DNA from: Chrysochromulina tobinii
Taxonomy: Eukaryota > Haptophyta > Prymnesiales > Chrysochromulinaceae
Reading direction: 5' to 3'
Assembly (NCBI GenBank): GCA_001275005.1
Contig: JWZX01003385.1
Coordinates: 1-64,000 of the forward strand
Length of the DNA: 64,000 nucleotides
Part shown: in pieces, positions 1 to 8,226 of the stretch
Layout of the letters: each line of letters begins with the position of its first letter
Numbering within the stretch: the first letter of the stretch is position 1
The notes under the pieces: generated by a model
What the model was told of the DNA's origin: nothing
The model's database searches: none
The model's input: the letters and a program-made list of their open reading frames with translations, nothing else
Position numbers and translations under genes: made by a program

Positions 1-297
1 GGCGGGGGCGGCGGCTTCGGCGGCTTGGGCGGCGGCTTCGGCGGCGGCGTGGGCGGCATGGGCGGCTTGGGCATGCGCCCGGCGATGTTGGCACAGGCGC
101 GGCAGATGCTGAACAATCCAGCGATGGCCAATGGGCGGCAGATGATGAACAATCCGCAGATGATGGCGCAGGCGCAGCAGATGATGAATGACCCGCAGGC
201 GATGCAGCAGATCATGCAGATGATGAATCGGGGTGGCACTGACATGGGCGGCGGCTTTCGGGGTGGCTTTGGCGGCGGTGGGTTTGGCGGCTTTTGA
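1..297 (+). CDS. C-terminal part of a Gly/Met-rich protein with STI1-like repeats (5' truncated)
   Basis: The frame is open from base 1 to the TGA at 295-297, so the gene begins outside the window. The visible part is a Gly/Phe-rich stretch, then a Met/Asn/Gln/Pro segment, then a second Gly/Phe-rich tail. The middle segment repeats MxNNPxMM-type units (for example QMMNNPQMMAQAQQMMNDP). These resemble STI1 (heat-shock chaperonin-binding) helices of HOP, ubiquilin and Tic40-type proteins, where amphipathic helices separated by NP/DP turns bind hydrophobic clients. I see no catalytic domain. A co-chaperone role is inferred from the motif only; a low-complexity protein with a chance NP repeat is the alternative. 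Confidence 0.55.
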   Translation, partial: GGGGGFGGLGGGFGGGVGGMGGLGMRPAMLAQARQMLNNPAMANGRQMMNNPQMMAQAQQMMNDPQAMQQIMQMMNRGGTDMGGGFRGGFGGGGFGGF

Positions 298-1285
298 GAG
301 TTTCTGGTGAGAAGAGCTACACACGCACTCGTCTCTTGAACTGAGTGGAGGAGCTGCCGCACGTACAAGTCGTCACAAAACGAGTCTGAACAGTATTTGT
401 TCTCAACAAACATTATATTGGCGCCATGGCGCGCGTTTCCGTGCAAGCCTCCTTGCGCGCGCGTCGGTGGACGCCGGAGCCACACAGTGAAAGCTAGCGC
501 CGGAATATGCAACCCGCGCACCCGATCCAGTCCACTCATCCGGCCACACTCGTTCCGTCAACCTCGGCTCCGGTCTCCGCTCTTTCTACATCGGCGGTGC
601 ACGTTGCGCGATTGATGCGGGTCGGGGCTTCCCGCCGTCCTCTCCTCCCTCGGTGGACTAACACACCGGCGGCGGCATGGGGGGCGGCATGATGGGTGGC
701 GGCTGGGGTGGCAACATGGGTGGCATGGGGGGGCGGTGCTGTGCGAAAAGCCACCTCCACGAGGAGTTCCGTCGGAAAACACAAATGCATGCTACTAATG
801 TGCGGTGGAGTTACTGTACATGTAGTACACTCGGACTAATTGACTTCAGACTTGGACTCGGGCCGACGTGCACGTGGGTGGTAGTAGCGAAAAGCCACCT
901 ACGAGTTCCGTCGGAAAACACAAATGGAGACTTTCCCTAGAATCGAATGTGGATGCTTCGCGATTGATTCATGACGACATGTTGATGAGTTTACCCGGCC
1001 CAGATCCTACCGCGACTTCGCGCCATTGTCCGCGGGCGGGCAATCACCGGCGGCACGCTCGCGTCACACGAACTGACGGCTGGAGCGCCCGAGGGGCGGC
1101 TCCACAGCACTTCTCACCTCTCAGGGTGTTCGTCAATAGGTCGCCGTGAGGAACACGGCTCTAGAGGAACGAAGCCGTGTCACCTGAAGAATCTTCACAG
1201 CGACTCTTCACAGCGACCCTTCACTCGAGGGGCGGGGGCTCGTCGTCGGAGATGACTCTTCACAGCGACTCTTCACAGCGACCCT
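298..1285. other. Gene-poor stretch with decayed duplications
   Basis: No convincing gene. Around 670-735 there is a short Gly/Met/Trp-rich stretch that resembles the coding sequence of the Gly/Met gene at the left edge and may be a decayed copy of its exon. A roughly 40 bp segment occurs twice, at 743-787 and 887-926, sharing the ends gcgaaaagccacct and gttccgtcggaaaacacaaatg-like sequence with one 5 bp indel. The right end overlaps a 65 bp tandem duplication described separately. Confidence 0.5.
743..926. repeat. Two-copy direct repeat of ~40 bp
   Basis: Copies lie at 743-787 (45 bp) and 887-926 (40 bp). They are almost identical apart from a 5 bp insertion in the first copy. They are separated by about 100 bp of unrelated sequence and lie outside any supported gene. 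Confidence 0.8.
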
Positions 1286-1319
1286 TCACTCGAGGGGCGG
1301 GGGCTCGTCGTCGGAGATG
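1190..1319. repeat. 65 bp tandem duplication spanning the 3' end of the minus-strand EF-hand gene
   Basis: Two nearly perfect units have a 65 bp period, starting near 1192 and 1257. The right-hand unit encodes, on the minus strand, the last residues (DDEPPPLE) and the TGA stop of the gene at 1286-2386. The left-hand unit repeats this code and stop downstream, in what would be the 3' UTR. Confidence 0.9.
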
Positions 1320-2386
1320 GCCCCGCCTTCTTGAGGTGGCAGCTGAGCCACCCCCTTAGCCTTCTGCACGAGGGGCTCCGACTTGGGAGAAGAATCCAAA
1401 TGAACGGGCTCCAACGGGAACGGTCCATACAACACGTCACTCTTATGATCAGCGTCCCCATTGAAGCGAAGGCAGGTGCCCACAGCCTTGGCGCCCTTCC
1501 CCACAGCCTTGGCGCCGTCCACCGTTGCCGCTCCGATGGCCTTGATGCCCTCGACAGACTGCGTGCCGATGAAGACGGCGCCATCTCCGATCGCCTTGAC
1601 GCCGCCCACGGTGGCCGCCACGCCCGCATCGACGTGTTTGCCGATGGCCCCATCCGACTTTTTATGCGGCCCGGCGCGCATGATGAGTTTGAACTCCGAA
1701 ACGCCGATCTCTCCTTCCTTATTACGAAGCCAGATCATGGCGTCCGCGGCCATCATCATGTCATCGACGGTCTTGTCGTCGAGGCCCTTGTCGTACACGC
1801 CCCGGATGTACGCCCTCATCTCGGCGGCATCGATGCTGCCGCTCTGGTTTGTGTCCACCGTGGCAAACGCCGCCTCTAGCCCCGCATCCGACTTGTCGAC
1901 GCCCTCGCCAAAGACGGCTTGGAAGCCCGCAGTCACGCCCGTCTTCTCGAGCCCTGTGGCCACGAGGGCGCCGGTGGCCTTGGCACCGTGGACCGTGGCC
2001 GAACCGACGACCTTGGCACCCTCAAGGCTCTTCTGGCCCACAAAGGTGGCGCCATCCACCGTCGCCGTGCCGACAGCCTTGGCGCCGTCCACCGTGGCCG
2101 CGCCGGCCTCGGCTATGTAAGGGCGACGGCTCAAGGGCGACGTGAGCTTGGCGCCAATCTTGCCGCCGCTCAGGGTCCCAGCGCCGATGGCCTTGACGCC
2201 GATTCCAACTGCCTTGACGCCGTCGAACGTGGCGGTTCCGACGGCCTTGATGCTCTCAACGGACTGCTCGACGACCTTTTGACGCCGGAAGATCTTTGAC
2301 GCCGGCTTGGGTTCCAGGAGAACCGGCGCAGGTTCTGGCTCCGGCCCTGGCTCGGCGAAGACAGCTGCTGAAAACTGGGCGTGCAT
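1286..2386 (-). CDS. EF-hand protein flanked by synuclein/LEA-like 11-residue repeats
   Basis: A single-exon 366-residue protein starting at the ATG at 2384-2386. Residues about 45-160 and 260-310 consist of degenerate 11-residue repeats of the type KAVGTATVDGA. These resemble the 11/3 amphipathic repeats of synucleins and some LEA proteins, which bind membranes or stay disordered. Between the arrays lies an EF-hand region with a canonical loop (DTNQSGSIDAAE) and a degenerate second half. The C-terminus is acidic and Pro-rich. There is no signal peptide or membrane segment. A calcium-responsive, membrane-surface protein is plausible but inferred. The last coding bases and the stop lie inside a 65 bp tandem duplication. 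It is divergent from the TIM-barrel-like gene starting at 2739. Confidence 0.8.
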   Translation of the reverse strand: MHAQFSAAVFAEPGPEPEPAPVLLEPKPASKIFRRQKVVEQSVESIKAVGTATFDGVKAVGIGVKAIGAGTLSGGKIGAKLTSPLSRRPYIAEAGAATVDGAKAVGTATVDGATFVGQKSLEGAKVVGSATVHGAKATGALVATGLEKTGVTAGFQAVFGEGVDKSDAGLEAAFATVDTNQSGSIDAAEMRAYIRGVYDKGLDDKTVDDMMMAADAMIWLRNKEGEIGVSEFKLIMRAGPHKKSDGAIGKHVDAGVAATVGGVKAIGDGAVFIGTQSVEGIKAIGAATVDGAKAVGKGAKAVGTCLRFNGDADHKSDVLYGPFPLEPVHLDSSPKSEPLVQKAKGVAQLPPQEGGAISDDEPPPLE

Positions 2387-2738
2387 GTGAAGGATGATTT
2401 TAAAGAACCATTTCGGGATTTTGCGAATGCATGTAAGTCAGTTTTGTCGCGTTCCCCACGCGCGCGCTCACCCCGGTCAATTCGCATCATGCGTTCATGC
2501 CCCGAGACACACACGATCACGAATACAGGTACAATATCCCTGATTAATCCCTGATCCAAGTTCACACAGCACCATCAAGGGAGCACCATCGCACGAGGTA
2601 CCGCCAACCGCTACACACCAAGTAGGTCACTTTTGACCCACATTTCACAGCCAATGGTTAACGAACCCCACAATTCTCACGCCACCGCGATCGCCACCAA
2701 ACCCACGTCGAACTTCGCAAGCGCGCGGCTTCTTCATC
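2387..2738. other. Divergent intergenic region
   Basis: This 352 bp lies between the start codons of two divergently transcribed genes and should hold both promoters. A short repeat, agcaccatc(a/g), occurs around 2568-2590. I see no clear TATA box or other recognisable element. Confidence 0.4.
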
Positions 2739-4054
2739 ATGGCGAAGGTGGCAGTAGTGCTCGTGATGAGCGCGCTCGTCTCGTCGGCGCACACGTTCCC
2801 CATCGCTTCGGCAGCAGCCAGCAAGCTGCGACAATCACTCACGCGCGGTCGGGCACTCGTCGTGGAAGTGACACAGCAGAGGGATTCCGAGGCCTGGAAA
2901 CTCGACGTGACCGAGCTGTCGGCGCGGCTGCGGGACGCAGGTGCGACGGCGCTCCTGGTCCCACCGCATTTGCTCGAGGCGGTACTGGAAGAGCAGGCCA
3001 CCGCCAAGGGCAATTTCCCTGAGCCGCTCCCAGTGCTCTGCACCATCGATGCGTCCGACGCGACGACGACGAGCGGCTCCACGGACGCACTCGGCGCGAT
3101 GAGCAGCGGCCGAGCTGCTGGCGTGGCCGTGCGCCATGCTGGCGAGCCCACCGTGGGACTCGCGTACGTGGCACGCATGACGGAGGACGCTGGGCTACCC
3201 CTCGTCGTCATCGCCTTGGATGAGTTCGCGCACGCGGCTGCGGTGGCGGCGGGCGCCGCCGCGGTCGTCTGCGACTACCAAATCGAGTCGTGTGCGAGCG
3301 CCTCGGCGGTTGGCGCCTCGGCGGTTGGGACGGCCGACGGGTCGACGGCGGTGAGTGCCTCCACGGAGGGATCGGCGGCGGCGGCGGGCGCAGCTCCAGT
3401 GCTCTTGGGCGCGTGGGGAGGGGACGAGGAGGAGATGTACGTGCTGCTCCTAATTGCGACGGATGGCCTCTGATCGGATCGGATGACCTCTGATTGCCTC
3501 TGAGGACCTCCGAGGACCTCTGAGGACCTCTGATTGCCTCTGAGGACCTCTGATTGCCTCTGAGGACCTCTGATGACCTCTGATTGCCTCCCTCATCAGG
3601 TACGATCTGCGCGACGCTGGGTTTGAGCCGATGCTGTTGATCGATGGGTGCCTGGGCGAGATCGGTGCGAGCTGATTACCTCTGATTACCTCTGATGGCC
3701 TCTGATCGGGCAAGAGGTGCTTGGCTGCGTGCGTGAGAGTGTTGTTACCACTGGAGAGTATTGGCACCACTGAGTCTTTCCGCGTGCTTCTGATGGCCTC
3801 TGCTTTGCTGCCCGGCAGGTGTGAACATGGGCTGGTGTGAATCGCGAGTGAAGCTGTTCCGTAGCAAGGCGTCTCGGCAGTGGGGTGGCTCGATGTTCGG
3901 TGCCACCTCTCAGGACTCGACCCCGGCCCAGCGCAACCCACGCCTGTGGGCACAGTCGCAGCGCCAGGCACGCGAGATGATGGATCACAGCGCGAGGTCG
4001 CGGGAGCTGCCACCTCCGAAGCTCAAGAGGAACACGGTGCTGGGAGGCCGCTAG
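2739..4054 (+). CDS. Secreted or plastid-routed TIM-barrel-like protein (indole-3-glycerol-phosphate-synthase-like)
   Basis: Three exons, 2739-3436, 3600-3664 and 3819-4054, join in phase to 332 residues ending at TAG. The N-terminus is a signal peptide (MAKVAVVLVMSALVSSAHTF), consistent with ER entry or bipartite plastid import. The middle shows alternating beta/alpha segments such as GLPLVVIALDEFAHAAAVAAGAAAVV, which recall the barrel of indole-3-glycerol-phosphate synthase, but I do not see its catalytic Glu/Lys set. The C-terminal exon is basic (KLFRSKASRQWGGSMFG). Both introns begin with the same bases as the following exon (GTACG; GTGnGA). Intron 1 is filled with CTGATnnCCTC repeats and ends CTCATCAG. 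Enzyme activity is not claimed. Confidence 0.6.
3479..3599 (+). repeat. Intronic CTGAT(G/T)(A/G)CCTC minisatellite
   Basis: About ten tandem 10-11 bp units with core TCTGATGACCTC or TCTGATTGCCTC fill intron 1 of the TIM-barrel-like gene and end in CTCATCAG. Each unit contains CTGAT, a match to the branch-point consensus YTNAY. Confidence 0.85.
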
Positions 4055-4183
4055 GACGTCTCCGCTCGGTTGCGTACAATGTAGACCTCAAACTTACTTA
4101 CTTTGGAAATTCCGCGTCGCGACGTTTTCCCCAACCCCGCGCGCCTTTTCCGAAGGCACGCGCGCGGCGCGCGTGCTTTTGGA

Positions 4184-7100
4184 ATGGGCGTGCCTGCCTT
4201 CTACCGCTGGCTGGCCGACAAGTACCCGAAGATCGTCGTCGATTGCATCGAGGACGACCCGGCCCACGGGCCGGTCGACGCGAGCCAGCCGAATCCGAAC
4301 GGCCACGAGTTCGACTGCCTCTACCTCGACATGAACGGCATCATCCACCCGTGCGCGCGCCCCGAGGGCCGGCCGCCGCCCGCGACGCACGAGGAGATGT
4401 ACGCGGCGATCTTCAAGTACATTGATCGCATCTTCTCGGTCGTGCGGCCGCGCAAGCTCCTCTTCATGGCCATCGACGGGCCAGCGCCACGCGCCAAGAT
4501 GAACCAGCAGCGCACGCGGCGGTTCAAAGCGGCCAAGGAGCGCGCCGACAAGGCGGCCGAGACGCTTGCGCTGCGTGCGGAGCTTACGGCGCAGGGGCGC
4601 GTGCCGCCGCCGCCTTCGGACAAGACTCCCTTTGATTCGAACGTCATCACGCCCGGGACTCGGTTCATGGCCGACCTCGCCCACTGGCTCCGGTTCTACA
4701 TCCAGCAACGACTGCACTCCGATCCGGGCTTCGAGGGCATTCGGGTGATCCTGTCGGACGCGTCGGTGCCAGGCGAGGGCGAGCACAAGATCATGGAGCA
4801 CATCCGTCGGCAGCGGGCCCTTCCGGGGTACGAGGCCGCCACGCGCCACGCGTGCCCGGCTGCGGCTCGCATGCAAGTGCTCACCACGGCGCCGTCTCTC
4901 CCTGATTAGGTACGAGGCCGACACGCGCCACGTCATCCATGGGCTCGATGCCGATCTGATCATGCTCGCACTCGCGACTCATGAGCCGGTACGCCGAGTG
5001 CATGCTGAGGACCTGCCTTGCATGCAACTGCTCACCACAGCGCTGAGGACCTGCCTCGCATGCAACTGCTCACCACAGCGCGCGCTCTTCCCCACTCCCC
5101 ACTCCCCACAGCACTTTTCAATCCTGCGCGAGGTCGTGCTCGACCGGAAGGCGCAGGAGAAGCAGAAGGAGAAGATCGCCAACGGCCACGTGCCCGGCCC
5201 GACGCCCCTCCAATTCCTGCACGTGTGGACGCTGCGTGAGTACCTGCAGCGCGAGTACTTCGAGGGGGTCGACTGGAGCCTGGTGCCTGCTTGATGACCT
5301 CCTTGATGACCTCCTCGATGACCTCCTGATGACCTCCTGATGACCTCCTTGATGACCTCGTGATGACCTCGTGATGACCTCCTGATGACCTCCTGATGAC
5401 CTCCCTGGGGTGGACTGGAGCCTGGTGCCTGGGGGGCTTCGACCTCGAGCCCAAGCCCTTGCATGCATGCGCTCACCACGGCGCCTCCCTCTTCCCCACA
5501 GGTGCCCGGGGGCTTCGACCTCGAGCGCGTCATCGACGATTTCGTCTTCCTCTGCTTCTTTGTGGGGAACGACTTCCTTCCACATATCCCGGCGCTCGAA
5601 ATCCGCGACGGCGCGATCGATATGCTCATCTACTCTTACAAGGCGTTGCTGCCCTCCCTCGGCGGCTACATCTCGGACGCGGGCCGCGTCCACCTGCCGC
5701 GGGCGGAGGCCGTGCTGCGCGAGGTGGCGCAGTTCGAGGAGGAGGTCTTCGAGCGCTCACGACGGCGCGAGGAGGGGCGAGCTCGCGCGCAGGCGGCACG
5801 CACGATGCAGGAGGGCGGGCAGGTGGCCCCGGGTGCCTTCGGGTCGCTCTACCCGCCGCGTGATAACGGCCAGAAGCTCCTGTGGAATGCGATGAAGGCC
5901 TTCGCCGATGCGGCCGTGATGGACGCCGTACTGCCCATCCCGGCTTCGTCCATTTCGTCCGGCTTCCACAAGGCGTCCTTCCACTTATACCTGACGCTGC
6001 TCAACCTGCACGACGCCTCGCAGCCCGACGGCTCCTTTTTGGTCAAATGCAAGCGCGCGCCGCGCAAAAAGGGCGCTGACGAAGCCGGCTTCGTCGAGCA
6101 TGCGAACGGTCTGCTAGGCGCCGAAGGGGTCGGTGCGGAGGGGGGGGAGGCGTCGGTAGAGTGCACTGTGGACGACTTCAACATGAGGCTCGCGCTGCGC
6201 CTGGAGAAGCTTGAGGAGGCGGCAGCGTCGCAGCCCGATGTGGTGCGTCACGCTGATGAGCACTCATGAGCGCTGATGAGCACTGATGAGCACTGATGAG
6301 CACTGATGAGCACTGATGAGCACTGTCCATCAGGTGCGGTACGGCGAGAGCGGCTGGAAGGAACGTTACTATGCGCACAAGCTGCAGGTGCACAAGGGGG
6401 ATGAGGCGATGAAGCGCTATGTCGTCGGGTGCTATGTGCAAGGCCTCTGCTGGACCCTAATGTACTATTACCAAGGGGTGCAGGACTGGGGCTGGTTCTA
6501 TCCCTTCCACTACGCGCCGTGTGCCTCTGATATCATCGGGTATGCGCCCTCACTGCCTATGCCCTCGCTGCCCTGTGCCCTATGCCTTGTGCCCTAGGCC
6601 CTCGCTGCCCTGTGCCCTATGCCTTGTGCCCTAGGCCCTCGCTGCCCTAGGCCCTCGCCATGCCCTCGCTGCCCTATGCCCTATGCCCTCGCCATGCCCT
6701 CGCCAGTGAGAACACCAGCTGCCCTCCTGAGCATGCCAGTGCTCACCACGGCGCCCTCGCTTCCCCACAGGCTCCACGAGTTTGCCGGCGGCCAGTTCAC
6801 ACTCGGAGCGCCGTTCACACCCTTCCAGCAGCTCATGGCGGTCTTCCCACCGTCCTCCGGCCATGCACTGCCGGAGAGCTACCGCACCCTCATGGTGATT
6901 GCGCCTGATTGCGCCCCTCATCCTGCGCCCCTGATTGCGCCTGATTGCGTCTGATTGCGTCTGATTGCGCCGCATCCTGATTGCGCCCCTCATCCTGCAG
7001 GTGCACCCCGCCTCGCCCATCATCGACTTCTACCCCATCGACTTCCGGATGGACCTCAACGGCAAAAAGTTCTTCTGGCAGGCGATCGCGCTCCTCCCCT

Positions 7101-8027
7101 TCATCGACGCCGCACGGCTGCGCGCCTCGCTCGCGCCGCTCGACACGACGCTCGAGGCCGAGGAGGCGCGACGAAACTCATTCGGGGCCGAGCTCCTCTT
7201 TGCGAGGGCTTCGTCACCGCTGGGCGCGCTCATCGTCGCTGCGACCGCTCACCACGGCGCTGCGAGCGCGGGAGCGCCGTGTCGAGCGCCACTCGACATC
7301 AGCCCGTACGTGCCGGGCTTTGGTGGCGCGCTGTCGTGGGCCGGTACGGTCGCCGATGGACCAATGATGACCGCTGATGACCGCTGATGACCGCTGATGA
7401 CCGCTGATGACCGCTGATGACCGCGTGGGGTGGGCCGGGCTCCCCACTCCCCGCGCATGCAAGTGCTCACCACGGCGCCATCGCCCCCCTCCCCCCACAG
7501 GTGACCGCGTGGGGTCGGCGGGCTCCCCGCTCCCCGCGCCGATCGGCGGCGACGCGTACGGGCTAGCGCCCTTGAAGGAATCCACGGTCGCTGGTGCGGA
7601 GTACACGCCTCCGGCCTACGTGACGCACGTGCCTCGACTGCTGCCGACGATCCACCTGCCGCCGATCGTGCTGCAGCCGCATGATCGCTGCCAGCTCTCG
7701 CGTGACTCCGAGGCGGCGTGCCGCTCCCTCGCCGCCCGCCTCGCGACCTATGGTCCGGGCAGCGCGGTACCCGTCGCGGTGGGCGGGCGTGGCGGCGGAC
7801 CGCGCTACGGCGGAGGCGGCGGAGGCGGCGGCGGCGGAGGCGGCGGCGGCGGCGGCGGCGGAGGCGGCGGAGGCGGCGGAGGCGGAGGCAGAGGCGGACG
7901 TGGAGGCGGCGCTCACGCCGTTGGCCACGCGGTGGCTCTGCAGGGCGGCTATTCACAGCAGGGCCACGCGGGGCTGCCGCCGCAACGGCACCGCTCGGCG
8001 CCGATGCCGCTCGGTGCACGACGATAG
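4184..8027 (+). CDS. XRN: 5'-3' exoribonuclease of the XRN (XRN2/RAT1) family, 8 exons
   Basis: Exons 4184-4827, 4910-4988, 5112-5282, 5502-6242, 6334-6539, 6771-6894, 7001-7343 and 7501-8027 join in phase to 944 residues. The start [15 protein letters not shown] is the invariant XRN N-terminus. Conserved acidic metal-site motifs are visible: [12 protein letters not shown] (D49), [17 protein letters not shown] (D98), [26 protein letters not shown] and [13 protein letters not shown]. The later conserved motif ESGWKERYY and the block [10 protein letters not shown] are also present. The C-terminus is a long Gly/Arg-rich tail encoded by (GGC/GGA)n. No CCHC zinc knuckle is seen. XRNs degrade 5'-monophosphate RNA processively, in nuclear termination and rRNA processing or in cytoplasmic decay. 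Five of the seven introns carry the GCATGC/CTCACC cassette or copies of flanking exon. Confidence 0.95.
4869..4909 (+). repeat. Family-1 intron cassette, XRN intron 1
   Basis: The cassette begins GCATGCAAGTGCTCACCACG and ends at the acceptor (TTAG). In front of it is a 23 bp copy of the next exon's start (4828-4850 versus 4910-4932, one mismatch). The repeat offset of 82 bp equals the intron length. Confidence 0.9.
5020..5111 (+). repeat. Two family-1 intron cassettes, XRN intron 2
   Basis: Two tandem copies start at 5020 and 5058 with GCATGCAACTGCTCACCAC, each preceded by TGAGGACCTGCCT. The second runs through a CTTCCCCACTCCCC tract to the CACAG acceptor at 5111. Confidence 0.85.
5290..5405 (+). 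repeat. Intronic TGATGACCTC(C) minisatellite, XRN intron 3
   Basis: About ten imperfect 10-13 bp units of (C/T)TGATGACCTC. They are followed at about 5409-5450 by a degenerate copy of the flanking exon junction (TGGACTGGAGCCTGGTGCCT), which has gained one extra G. Confidence 0.85.
5461..5501 (+). repeat. Family-1 intron cassette, XRN intron 3
   Basis: Starts GCATGCATGCGCTCACCACG and ends CTTCCCCACAG at the acceptor. It is preceded by the partial copy of the surrounding exon sequence. Confidence 0.9.
6252..6326 (+). repeat. Intronic CTGATGAGCA minisatellite, XRN intron 4
   Basis: Seven near-perfect 11 bp units of CTGATGAGCA(C/T) make up almost all of the 91 bp intron 6243-6333. The intron starts gtgcgtcacg and the next exon starts gtgcggtacg. 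Confidence 0.9.
6555..6715 (+). repeat. Intronic GCCCT-rich minisatellite, XRN intron 5
   Basis: Imperfect repeats of TATGCCCTCGCTGCCCTGTG and CCTAGGCCCTCGCTGCC types fill the upstream part of intron 6540-6770. The downstream part is the family-1 cassette. Confidence 0.8.
6731..6770 (+). repeat. Family-1 intron cassette, XRN intron 5
   Basis: GCATGCCAGTGCTCACCACG followed by GCGCCCTCG and CTTCCCCACAG, ending exactly at the acceptor. Confidence 0.9.
7366..7424 (+). repeat. Intronic TGATGACCGC decamer array, XRN intron 7
   Basis: Six perfect 10 bp units of TGATGACCGC inside intron 7344-7500. The last unit runs straight into an approximately 38 bp copy of the start of exon 8. Confidence 0.9.
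7455..7500 (+). repeat. Family-1 intron cassette, XRN intron 7
   Basis: GCATGCAAGTGCTCACCACG followed by a C/T-rich tract and CACAG. The 38-39 bp immediately before it (7418-7456) nearly duplicate the first bases of exon 8 (7502-7539). Confidence 0.9.
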
Positions 8028-8226
8028 GGATGCTTACATGCATCCCCATTGGAGGTGAGTGGAGGCGAGGTGTCGGGTGGAGCGAGGGTGGGCAGAAAGT
8101 GGCCAATGCGGTGAGCAGAAACAGGCAAACGAAAGAGGGAGTTGCGGCTCTGCACTGTGCCGCTTCTGCCTCATATGATGTAATACTCGGTCGCGTCGGT
8201 TTCGCGTATCCACCGTTTGCGCGTTC

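Noticed and set aside
5290-5405. CRISPR-like direct repeats
   Set aside because: Units are 10-13 bp in head-to-tail arrays without unique spacers, inside introns of a eukaryotic gene; no cas genes.
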